Positions 6,805-14,277 of a DNA stretch of 26,171 bases are shown piece after piece (within the stretch, counting starts at the first letter, position 1; each line of letters starts with the position of its first letter). This DNA is from DAOTYX01 sp034434635. Its GTDB lineage: Bacteria > Chloroflexota > Anaerolineae > B4-G1 > DUEL01. A program made the translations under genes and the position numbers. The stretch spans positions 1-26,171 of the forward strand of contig DAOTYX010000147.1 in the NCBI GenBank assembly GCA_034434635.1, read 5' to 3'. The notes beneath the pieces are model-generated. The model searched no databases. It saw nothing but the letters and a program-made list of their open reading frames with translations, and was not told the origin of the DNA.

Positions 6805-8621
6805 CGAGGATCGGCGTCTTCATCTGTCACTGCGGGTCTAACATCGCCGGGCACGTGGACGTGGAGGCGGTGGCGGAGTATGCCCGCACGCTGCCAGGGG
6901 TGGTTTTCGTGCAGCGCAATATGTACACCTGCTCCGACGCCGGCCTCTCGGAGATCAAGACGGCCATTGTCCAGCAGGGGTTGGAGCGGGTGGTTGTCGC
7001 TGCCTGCACGCCGCGCACGCATGAGCCGCTGTTCCGCCAGGCCTGCCGTGAGGCGGGGCTGAACCCTTACCTGTTCGAGTTCGTCAACATCCGCGACCAG
7101 TGCTCATGGGTGCATATGCACGAGCCGGAGGCGGCCACGCGCAAGGCGCAGGACCTGGTGCGCATGGGGGTGGCCAAAGCCCGCCTGTTGGAGCCGCTGG
7201 AGGAGCAGGAACTGCCGGTTGAGCCCTCGGCGTTGGTCATTGGCGGGGGCATGATCGGCATGACCGCCGCCCTCAACCTGGCCAATCGTGGCTTTCCGGT
7301 CAAACTGGTGGAGCGGGAGGCGCAGTTGGGCGGGTTGCTGCTGCGCCTGGACCGCCTGTACCCAACCCAGGAGGAGGCCCGCCCGCTGGTCGAGGAGCGC
7401 GTTGCGGCTGTACTGGCTCACCCGCGGATCGAGGTCTTCACCTCGGCGGCGCTGCTTGAGGTGAAGGGGTTCGTCGGCAACTACGAGGTGACCGTCGCTG
7501 CCGGGGGGCAGAGCCATACCCTCAAGGTGGGAGCGATCATCGTCGCCACCGGCGCGCGGCCTCTGCAGCCGGTCGGCCTCTATGGTTACGACGGCCAGCG
7601 GGTCATCACCCAACTGGAATTGGAGGAGGTGTTGAGGGGGTGGAGGGGGGTGGGAGCTGGGAGACTGGGAACTGGGAAACTGGGGGTTGGGAAACTGGGA
7701 ATTGGGAAACTGGGAATTGGGAAACTGGGGGATGGAGGTACTGGCGAACAGACGGACAACCCACCCCCCAATCTACCAATCTACCAATCTACCAACCTCC
7801 CAACCCGTGTTGTGATGATCCAATGTGTGGGCGCGCGCACCCCGGAGCGGCCCTACTGCTCCCGTATCTGTTGCACCACGGCGATCAAGAACGCGCTGGA
7901 GATCAGGGAGATCAGCCCCGAGACGGAGGTCTACATCCTCTACCGGGATACGGAGACTCAGGGCACGCGCTACGAAGCCTACTACACGCGGGCACGTCAG
8001 GCAGGGATCCAGTTCATCCGCTACAGTCCGCAACGCCCCCCACGGGTAACGGATGAGCGGGTGGTGGTGTACGATGAACTGTTGGGGGCCAACCTGGGTA
8101 TCCCCTACGACCTGGTCGTGCTCTCCACGCCGCTGGTGGCGCAGGACGGGGCGCAGGCCCTGGCGCAGTTGCTCAAGGTGCCGGTGGACGAGCACGGCTT
8201 CTTCCTCGAAGCGCATGCGAAACTCCGTCCGTTGGATTTCGCCACTGACGGTGTCTACGTGGCAGGGACGGCGCGCTGGCCGGCCCATCTGGAAGAGACC
8301 ATCACCCAGGCTTACGGCGCCGCGGCGCGGGCGGCCACGGTGCTCTCGAAGGAACACGTCGTCTCCTCCGGCGTCGTCGCGCAGGTGAACGAGGCGCTGT
8401 GCCGTGGCTGTGGCCGCTGTGTGGAGGTGTGCGAGTTCGGCGCGCCGGTCCTGGTGGAAGTGGCCCCAGGCGTCACGGTGGCCCGCGTCAATCCGGTGCT
8501 GTGTAAGGGCTGCGGCGCCTGCGCCTCGCGCTGTCCCACCGGCGCGATGACTGCCCGCCATTTTACCGATAGGCAGGTGCTGGCCATGGTGCGCGCTGCG
8601 CTGTCGGAGGAGATGCGGTGA
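6801..8621 (+). CDS. hdrA: HdrA-like flavoprotein 3 lacking the flavin-proximal cluster
   Basis: 606 residues. It has the N-terminal HdrA domain (FICHCGSNIAG from residue 8, YTCSD, ACTPRTHEP, QCSWVH), an FAD motif VIGGGMIGM near residue 148, and a C-terminal 2x[4Fe-4S] ferredoxin domain (Cys534/537/540/544 and Cys568/571/574/578). Where the sister proteins have DCSTCIL it reads YPTQEEARPL with no cysteine, and the inserted ferredoxin domain is missing. It therefore carries the parts that the two short HdrA proteins lack, and lacks theirs. Residues about 279-336 are an in-frame low-complexity insertion of GKLGI-type repeats followed by a Pro/Asn-rich stretch. The frame stays open on both sides and conserved QCVGAR follows, so the gene seems intact. 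Confidence 0.82.
   Translation: MTRIGVFICHCGSNIAGHVDVEAVAEYARTLPGVVFVQRNMYTCSDAGLSEIKTAIVQQGLERVVVAACTPRTHEPLFRQACREAGLNPYLFEFVNIRDQCSWVHMHEPEAATRKAQDLVRMGVAKARLLEPLEEQELPVEPSALVIGGGMIGMTAALNLANRGFPVKLVEREAQLGGLLLRLDRLYPTQEEARPLVEERVAAVLAHPRIEVFTSAALLEVKGFVGNYEVTVAAGGQSHTLKVGAIIVATGARPLQPVGLYGYDGQRVITQLELEEVLRGWRGVGAGRLGTGKLGVGKLGIGKLGIGKLGDGGTGEQTDNPPPNLPIYQSTNLPTRVVMIQCVGARTPERPYCSRICCTTAIKNALEIREISPETEVYILYRDTETQGTRYEAYYTRARQAGIQFIRYSPQRPPRVTDERVVVYDELLGANLGIPYDLVVLSTPLVAQDGAQALAQLLKVPVDEHGFFLEAHAKLRPLDFATDGVYVAGTARWPAHLEETITQAYGAAARAATVLSKEHVVSSGVVAQVNEALCRGCGRCVEVCEFGAPVLVEVAPGVTVARVNPVLCKGCGACASRCPTGAMTARHFTDRQVLAMVRAALSEEMR
7634..7740 (+). repeat. In-frame G-rich repeat, GGGAAACTGGGAATT unit
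   Basis: A 15-bp unit of two sub-blocks (GGGAAACT and GGGAATT), repeated about four times with variants, inside the third hdrA. Being 15 bp it encodes a five-residue repeat G-K-L-G-(I/V/T) without shifting frame. More than eight runs of three or more G on the coding strand make a G-quadruplex plausible in DNA or mRNA. Confidence 0.85.
7769..7806 (+). repeat. CAATCTAC octamer repeat
   Basis: Three consecutive CAATCTAC copies (7769-7792) and a decayed CAACCTCC CAACCC tail, on the far side of the G-rich block within the same protein loop. It is C-rich and could partly pair with the upstream G-rich block. Confidence 0.8.
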
Positions 8622-8641
8622 TGGGGAGATGAGGATCCCGA

Positions 8642-9085
8642 ATGACCGTTGACTTCCAACCCCGTATCGTCGTCTTCGCCTGCAACTGGTGTTCCTACGC
8701 CGGAGCGGACCTGGCCGGCGTCAGTCGCCTGCAGTACCCGGCCACCACGCGCGTCATCCGCGTGATGTGTTCGGGTCGGGTGACGCCAGGCTTCATCCTG
8801 GAAGCCTTCCGTCTGGGCGCCGATGGGGTGCTGGTCACCGGTTGCCACCCCGGTGACTGTCATTACATCTCTGGCAACCAGAACGCCGTCATCACTGTGG
8901 ACAGGACGACACAACTGCTCCGCCTGCTGGGCCTGGAACCGGGCCGCCTGCGCCTGGAGTGGGTCTCCGCTGCCGAGGGAGCCCGCTTCGCCCACGTGAT
9001 GAGCGAGTTCACCGAGCACATAAGGAAGATGGGGCCTACTCCCCTGAAACCTGAAACCTGTAACCTGAAACCTGTAACCCGGTAA
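8642..9085 (+). CDS. mvhD: MvhD-like electron-transfer subunit
   Basis: 147 residues of the MvhD family, a [2Fe-2S] protein that links the hydrogenase or other electron donor to HdrA in methanogens. Conserved cysteines are FACNWCSYAG (Cys14, Cys17), MCSGR (Cys43), and GCHPGDCHY (Cys68, Cys73). The last 17 residues or so (from about GPTPLKPE) are encoded by a heptamer repeat and look like an accidental extension of the true domain. It lies 20 nt after the third hdrA and 8 nt before the HdrC-HdrB fusion gene, so it probably docks on that HdrA. No hydrogenase subunits are near. Confidence 0.88.
   Translation: MTVDFQPRIVVFACNWCSYAGADLAGVSRLQYPATTRVIRVMCSGRVTPGFILEAFRLGADGVLVTGCHPGDCHYISGNQNAVITVDRTTQLLRLLGLEPGRLRLEWVSAAEGARFAHVMSEFTEHIRKMGPTPLKPETCNLKPVTR
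9044..9078 (+). repeat. Five-copy heptamer repeat CTG(A/T)AAC
   Basis: Five exact-length 7-bp units in the order CTGAAAC, CTGAAAC, CTGTAAC, CTGAAAC, CTGTAAC. They form the 3' end of the mvhD coding region and lie just ahead of the next gene, which has no evident ribosome site. Confidence 0.9.
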
Positions 9086-9093
9086 AACACCCT

Positions 9094-10251
9094 ATGGGCC
9101 CTGAAGAGATCGCCCGCCGAACCCGCGCCACCCTCTGCCTGGACTGCGGCAAGTGCACCGCCAGTTGTCCGGTCACTCGGGTGGACCGCACCTACTCCCC
9201 ACGTCGCACCGTGGAGCGCGTCCTTCTGGGACGTCCCGAGGAGTTGATCCACAACGACTATCTGTGGGCCTGCCTGACCTGTGGCCAGTGCACCCTCCGC
9301 TGTCCCTCGGGGGTGGATTACCCCGCCTTCGTCGTCGCGATGCGTGCTCTGGCGCGCCAGGCAGACGTGGAAGGTGCTTATGCCCACAACGCGGTCATGC
9401 AGCAACTGATGATGATCATGGCCGGGCCGCTGAAGCAGCAGCGCACCGGCTGGCTGAGCAAGGGGCTGCGCACCGCCAAACGCGGAGAAGACTTCTACTT
9501 CGTCGGTTGTCTGCCGTACTTCGACGTGGTCTTCGCCGATCTGGGCGTGGTCTCCACCACCGCCGCCCGTGATACCGTCCGCCTGCTCAATGCCATGGGT
9601 ATCACCCCGGTGGTCAGCGATGACGAGCGCTGCTGCGGCGCCGACCTGCTGCTCAACGGCGACGAGGAAGGCTTCCGGCGGCTGGCTGAACTCAACGTGC
9701 AGACCATCGTCGCCAGCGGCGCGCAGCGGGTGATCTGCTCCTGCCCGGAGTGCGCCAACGCCCTGCGCAATGACTACCCGCGGTACGTGGGGCGATTGCC
9801 TTTCACGGTGGTGCACCTGACCGAACTCCTGGCCGACCACCTGGACCTCTTCGCGCCCGACTCCCTGGATGAGGTGGTCACCTATCAGGACCCCTGCCGG
9901 TTGGGTCGCTACCTGGGCCGCTATGACGAGCCGCGTGCGCTCCTCCAGGCGACCGGGGTTGAACTGGTGGAGATGGAGCGGTCACGCGCCAACGCGCTCT
10001 GCTGTGGCTCTGCCGGGTGGGTGGCCTGCGGGCGCTGCGCCAAGGCCATCCAGACGGAGCGGTTGCGCCAGGCGCAGGCCACCGGGGCGCGACGGCTGAT
10101 CACCGCCTGCCCCAAGTGTCGCATCCATCTTTCGTGCGCCCTGCATGACCTGGGGGGCGAGGTCCCGCTGGAACTGGAGGACATCACGGCCCTGCTGGCC
10201 CGCGCGCTGAAAGCGAAGGGCAAAGGACGGGTGACGAATGACGAAGGGTGA
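9094..10251 (+). CDS. HdrC-HdrB fusion (HdrD-like) iron-sulfur protein
   Basis: 385 residues. The N-terminal HdrC-like part has two [4Fe-4S] motifs (Cys15/18/21/25 and Cys60/63/66/70). The C-terminal HdrB-like part has two CCG domains: Cys139, Cys180-Cys181, Cys217/Cys220 in the first, and DPC, LCCG, CPKC in the second. In Hdr enzymes CCG domains hold the non-cubane [4Fe-4S] clusters that reduce a disulfide. The layout is that of HdrD, but HdrE, its membrane partner, is absent. The ATG at 9094 has no clear Shine-Dalgarno sequence; an upstream in-frame start was not seen. The gene overlaps the open frame of the following hdrC. The C terminus is a Lys/Gly-rich tail from repetitive DNA. The true substrate is unknown. 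Confidence 0.82.
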   Translation: MGPEEIARRTRATLCLDCGKCTASCPVTRVDRTYSPRRTVERVLLGRPEELIHNDYLWACLTCGQCTLRCPSGVDYPAFVVAMRALARQADVEGAYAHNAVMQQLMMIMAGPLKQQRTGWLSKGLRTAKRGEDFYFVGCLPYFDVVFADLGVVSTTAARDTVRLLNAMGITPVVSDDERCCGADLLLNGDEEGFRRLAELNVQTIVASGAQRVICSCPECANALRNDYPRYVGRLPFTVVHLTELLADHLDLFAPDSLDEVVTYQDPCRLGRYLGRYDEPRALLQATGVELVEMERSRANALCCGSAGWVACGRCAKAIQTERLRQAQATGARRLITACPKCRIHLSCALHDLGGEVPLELEDITALLARALKAKGKGRVTNDEG

Positions 10252-10279
10252 CCGCAGGCCGGCTTCGGAGGACGTTCAG

Positions 10280-10789
10280 ATGGCCGATGAGCCGGAGCCG
10301 ATCATTGACGTGAGCAGTTTCGACCCGCACTTCCGCGACGAGATCGCCGCGGAGCCGGGCGGAGAGAACATCCGCCGCTGCTTCTCCTGCGGGACGTGCA
10401 CGGCTGGCTGCCCGGTCGGTGGGGTGACGGACAAATACAACCCGCGCCGCATCGTCCATATGGCCTTGTTGGGGATGCGTCAGCAGGTGCTCAGCAGCGA
10501 CTTCGTCTGGCTGTGCTCGGTCTGCTACACCTGCTATGAGCGCTGCCCGCAGGACGTGCGTATCCCGGAACTGATGACCGCCGTGCGCAACATCGCCGTG
10601 CGCGAAGGGTACGTCCCGCAGGCCTTCCGCCTGCAGATCGAGACGCTGCGCGCGCACGGCCGCCTGCTGGAGGTCGGCGATTACGAGAACGAACGCCGCG
10701 CTGAGCACGGCCTCCCGCCGGTGCGTGAGACGGCAGAGGAGGTCTGTCGCATCCTGGATCTCGCCGAAACGGGGGAGGGGTCGGAATGA
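10280..10789 (+). CDS. hdrC: HdrC-like iron-sulfur subunit
   Basis: 169 residues with two classical [4Fe-4S] motifs, Cys34/37/40/44 (CFSCGTCTAGCP) and Cys79/82/85/89 (CSVCYTCYERCP), the HdrC pattern that wires HdrA to HdrB. I start at ATG 10280, which has GGAGGA at 10267-10272 with a 7-nt spacer. An in-frame ATG at 10238 overlaps the previous gene and has no ribosome site; using it would add 14 residues. The stop overlaps the hdrB start (ATGA), so HdrC and HdrB are probably made in equal amounts. Confidence 0.88.
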   Translation: MADEPEPIIDVSSFDPHFRDEIAAEPGGENIRRCFSCGTCTAGCPVGGVTDKYNPRRIVHMALLGMRQQVLSSDFVWLCSVCYTCYERCPQDVRIPELMTAVRNIAVREGYVPQAFRLQIETLRAHGRLLEVGDYENERRAEHGLPPVRETAEEVCRILDLAETGEGSE

Positions 10790-11652
10790 GCCGTTATGCC
10801 CTCTATCTGGGCTGCACGGTGCCCGTGCGCGGCCTGAACTACGAGATCGCCGCGCGTCGCGTGGCCGCGCGGTTGGACCTGGAACTGGTGGATGTGGAGG
10901 GCTTCGCCTGCTGCGGCTTCCCGGCCCGCCCGATGAACTGGCGCGCTGGCCTGCTGATGGCTGCCCGTAACCTGGCGTTGGCCGAGGCCCAGGGACTGGA
11001 CATCATCACCCTCTGCAGCGCCTGCACCGGCACGCTCACCGAGGCGAACTGGCGGCTGAACGAGGAGCGCCACCTGCTTGACTGGGTCAACCGTCGCCTG
11101 GAGAAGATCGGGCAGGCCTATCACGGCACCGTGCGCGTCCGCCATTTCGCCCGCGTGCTCTACGAGGAGGTCGGTCTGGAGCGGTTGCGCCAGTCGGTGA
11201 CGGTGGACCTCAGCGGCTTCGGCTTCGCCCCACATTACGGCTGTCACTACCTCAAGCCCTCCCATCTGTATGATGGCTTCGACGACCCGGAGAACCCCGT
11301 CTCCCTGGGCCGGCTGATCGAGGCCACCGGCGCGCGACTGGTCCACTACGAGGACGAGGGGCAGTGTTGCGGCGGCGGCATCCTCAGTTTCGACGAGGGG
11401 ACAGCGTTGCTGATCACGAAACAGAAACTGGATCACGTCACCGCGGCCGGAGCCGACGGGTTGGTGTTGATCTGCCCGTTCTGCGCGATTATGTACGAGG
11501 CCAATCAGCGGCGTGTGGAGAGCGCCTATCAGACGGAGTACAAACTGCCGGTGCTCTACTATCCCCAGTTGCTGGGTCTGGCGATGGGCTTCTCGCCGGA
11601 TGAGGTGGGGCTGCGGCTGAATCGCGTGAAGCCGACGCGGTTACTACGGTGA
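10786..11652 (+). CDS. hdrB: HdrB-like subunit with two CCG domains
   Basis: 288 residues, the usual HdrB length. CCG domain 1 has Cys10, Cys42-Cys43 and Cys77/Cys80; CCG domain 2 has Cys153, Cys194-Cys195 and Cys230/Cys233. Spacings fit the C-x(31-40)-CC-x(33-36)-CxxC pattern that binds two non-cubane [4Fe-4S] clusters in methanogen HdrB, where CoM-S-S-CoB is reduced. A bacterium is not expected to make that substrate, so another disulfide or an acceptor protein is likely. GGAGGGG precedes the ATG. All ligands are intact, so catalytic competence is likely. Confidence 0.9.
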   Translation: MSRYALYLGCTVPVRGLNYEIAARRVAARLDLELVDVEGFACCGFPARPMNWRAGLLMAARNLALAEAQGLDIITLCSACTGTLTEANWRLNEERHLLDWVNRRLEKIGQAYHGTVRVRHFARVLYEEVGLERLRQSVTVDLSGFGFAPHYGCHYLKPSHLYDGFDDPENPVSLGRLIEATGARLVHYEDEGQCCGGGILSFDEGTALLITKQKLDHVTAAGADGLVLICPFCAIMYEANQRRVESAYQTEYKLPVLYYPQLLGLAMGFSPDEVGLRLNRVKPTRLLR

Positions 11653-11667
11653 CAAGGAGGTGTCTCA

Positions 11668-14253
11668 TTGTCCAACGACGATTTGCGCATCGGGGTCTTC
11701 GTCTGTGACTGCGGGCTGAACATCGCCGGTAGCCTGGATACGGAGGCGGTGCGCGCCTTCGCCGAGGGGCTGCCCGACGTGGTCGTCGCGTCGCGGAACC
11801 GTTACACCTGCTCCGACCCGGGACAGCAGGAGATCAAGCGGCTGATCGGCGAGTACCGCCTCAACCGTGTGGTGGTCGCCTCATGCTCGCCGCGTCTCCA
11901 TGAGCCCACCTTCCGCAACTGCATCAGTGCAGTGGGGTTGAACAAGTACCTGTTCGAGATGGCCAACATCCGCGAGCAATGCTCCTGGGTGCACCTGCAC
12001 GACCGGGAAGCCGCTACCGAGAAGGCGAAGGACATCGTCCGCGCGGCGGTGGCTCGCGCCCGCTGGCTCTACCCGCAGGAAGAGCAAGGTCTCTCCGTCA
12101 CCGACGCGGCACTGGTCATCGGCGGAGGGGTCGCCGGCATTCAGGCCGCCCTCGATCTGGCCGACGCCGGCCACCGTGTCTTCCTGGTGGAGAAGGAGCC
12201 GTCCATCGGCGGGATCATGGCCCGTCTGGACAAGACCTACCCCACGATGGACTGTAGTATATGAATTCTCGGCCCCAAAATGATGGATGTCGGTCGACAT
12301 CCCAACATCGAACTGCTGGCCTACAGCGAGGTCGAGGACGTCTCCGGCTATGTCGGCAACTTCAGGGTGCGCGTGCGCAAGAAGGCGCGCTATGTGAACG
12401 AGAAGGAATGCACCGCCTGCGGGGAGTGCAGCAAGGTCTGTCCCATCGTCAAACCGGACGAGTTCCAGGCCGGCTTCTCCACCCGCCGCGCCATCTACAT
12501 CCCTTTCCCGCAGGCCGTCCCGTCCGCTTACGTCATCAACATAGAAGAGTGCCTGGGGGATAACCCCATCGCCTGTGGCAAGTGCCAGCAGGTTTGTGAC
12601 AAGAAGTGCATTGACTTCGACATGCGTGACCAGGTGATTGACCTGGAGGTCGGCGCGATCATCGTCGCCACGGGGATGGACGTGTACGACCCCACACCGT
12701 TGGACGAGTACGGCTACACGCGCTACGACGATGTCATCACCAGCCTGGAGTTCGAGCGGCTGATCAGCGCTGGCGGCCCCACCGAAGGCCACTTCATCCG
12801 CCCGTCCGACCGCACGCGCCCGCGCCGTATCGGCTTTGTGCAATGCGTCGGTTCGCGCACCGCCCCCTCTCCCGCCAATCCCGACGGCCGCCGTGGCAAT
12901 CCCTACTGCTCCAATATCTGCTGCATGAACACGGTCAAAGACAGCCTGCTGCTGCTCGACCACTATCCCGATACGGACATCACCGTGTTCTATATGGACA
13001 TCCGCGCCTTCGGCAAGGGGTTCGAGGACCTCTTCATGCGCTCGAAGGCCGCCGGGGTGAAGTACGTCCGTGGTCTCCCCGGCGAGGTGACGCGGGACCC
13101 CGACAGCGGCACGCTGCACGTCTTCGTCGAAAACACCTCTACCGGCCAGTTGGAGGAGCATGAACTGGACATGCTGATCCTCTCCCAGGGGGCCGTGCCA
13201 CGCCAGGAGACGGAAGTGGTCCGCAAACTGCTCACCCTGTCGCGCACGGGGGACGGCTTCCTGATGGAGGCCCACCCGAAACTGAAGCCGGTGGACACGC
13301 CGACCAAGGGAGTCTACATCGCTGGCTGTGCGGAGTCCCCCAAGGACGTGAAAGACTCGGTCACCCAGGCCAGTGCCGCCGCTGCCCGTGCTGGCATCCT
13401 GCTGAACGCCCCGCGGATCGCGGTGGATGCGATCACCGCCGTTGTGGACGAGGCGCTTTGCAAGAAGTGCGGCCGCTGCGCCGAGGTCTGCCCCTTCTCA
13501 GCCATTATCTGGGAGAAGGGACAGACGGCCCGCGTCATCAGCGCGGCCTGCGCGGGCTGCGGCACCTGCGCTGCGGAGTGTCCCTTCGGCGCGATCAGCC
13601 AGCGCCACTTCACGGACCAGCAGATCTACGCGATGGTGGACGCCATCCTGGAAACCGACCCGCTGCAGAAGATCGTCGCCTTTGCCTGCAACTGGTGTTC
13701 CTATGCTGGCGCCGACACGGCCGGCACCGGGCGGATGCAGTACCCGCCGAACGGGCGCATCATCCGCACGATGTGCTCGGGGCGGGTTGACGCCGAGTTC
13801 GTCTGGTACGCCTTCCAGCGCGGCGCGCCGGTGGTGCTCGTCTCTGGCTGCCACTACGCCGACTGCCACTACATCAATGCCAACCGCAACACGGTCCGCC
13901 GGGTGGACGCGCTGTGGGAGGGGCTGGAGAAGGCTGGCGTGCGCCCGGAGCGGCTGCAACTGGACTGGTGTAGCGCGGCTGAGGGGCAGAAGTGGGCCAA
14001 GATCATGGCCGAACTGGAGGAGTTGCGGGCCGGCGTGACCGCTGAGGAGGTGGAGGCGACCCGCGTCGCTCTGGCGGAGTTGAAGGTGCCGACCGCCAGC
14101 AAGGTCTGGCGGCTGAAGGAGCCGGCTCAGGCGACCATGCACTGCATGCGCTGCGGCAACGAGTGGCCGGCGCTGTTCGACCCTGCTGCTGACCAGGAGC
14201 GAATGTGCTTGGCCTGCCGCTCGAACAGCGTGCGGGTGTTGCTGGGGGAGTGA
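11668..14253 (+). CDS. hdrA: Selenocysteine-containing HdrA-MvhD fusion
   Basis: Reading through one in-frame TGA (codon 199) gives 861 residues. The order is the HdrA N-terminal domain (1-145), FAD domain from VIGGGVAGIQ near 151, flavin-proximal motif with Cys196 and Sec199, inserted ferredoxin domain (Cys248/251/254/258; Cys295/303/306/310/314), second FAD half, 2x[4Fe-4S] domain from Cys598, MvhD domain with Cys674/677, and a C-terminal zinc ribbon (Cys826/829, Cys847/850). Both halves are one frame, and homology is continuous across the TGA, which aligns with Cys56 and Cys55 of the upstream short HdrA proteins. A TTG start at 11668 follows AAGGAGGTG. HdrA is a known selenoprotein in some methanococci. 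The organism would need selA, selB, selC and selD, which are not in the window. Confidence 0.85.
12262..12264 (+). other. In-frame UGA, predicted selenocysteine codon
   Basis: The codons around it read Cys-Ser-Ile-(UGA)-Ile-Leu-Gly-Pro-Lys-Met; the sister proteins read Cys-Ser-Thr-Cys-Ile-Leu-Ser-Pro-Lys-Met. The preceding AGT and ATA codons are unusual in this GC-rich gene. Confidence 0.85.
12265..12302 (+). promoter_or_regulatory. Bacterial-type SECIS hairpin
   Basis: Perfect 7-bp stem GGATGTC (12285-12291) and GACATCC (12296-12302) closing a GGTC tetraloop (12292-12295). The loop starts 27 nt after the UGA, inside the range of bacterial SECIS elements. The Escherichia coli fdhF element also presents GGUC in its apical loop, where G and U contact SelB. 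No bulged U is visible in the upper stem, a difference from fdhF. Confidence 0.78.
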
Positions 14254-14277
14254 GGGCCTGCCTGGCGGAGTGGGGTG

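Noticed and set aside
12262..12264. Frameshift or nonsense mutation making the fourth hdrA a pseudogene.
   Set aside because: The frame is identical on both sides, all other cofactor ligands are intact, the TGA replaces a Cys, and a SECIS-like hairpin follows.
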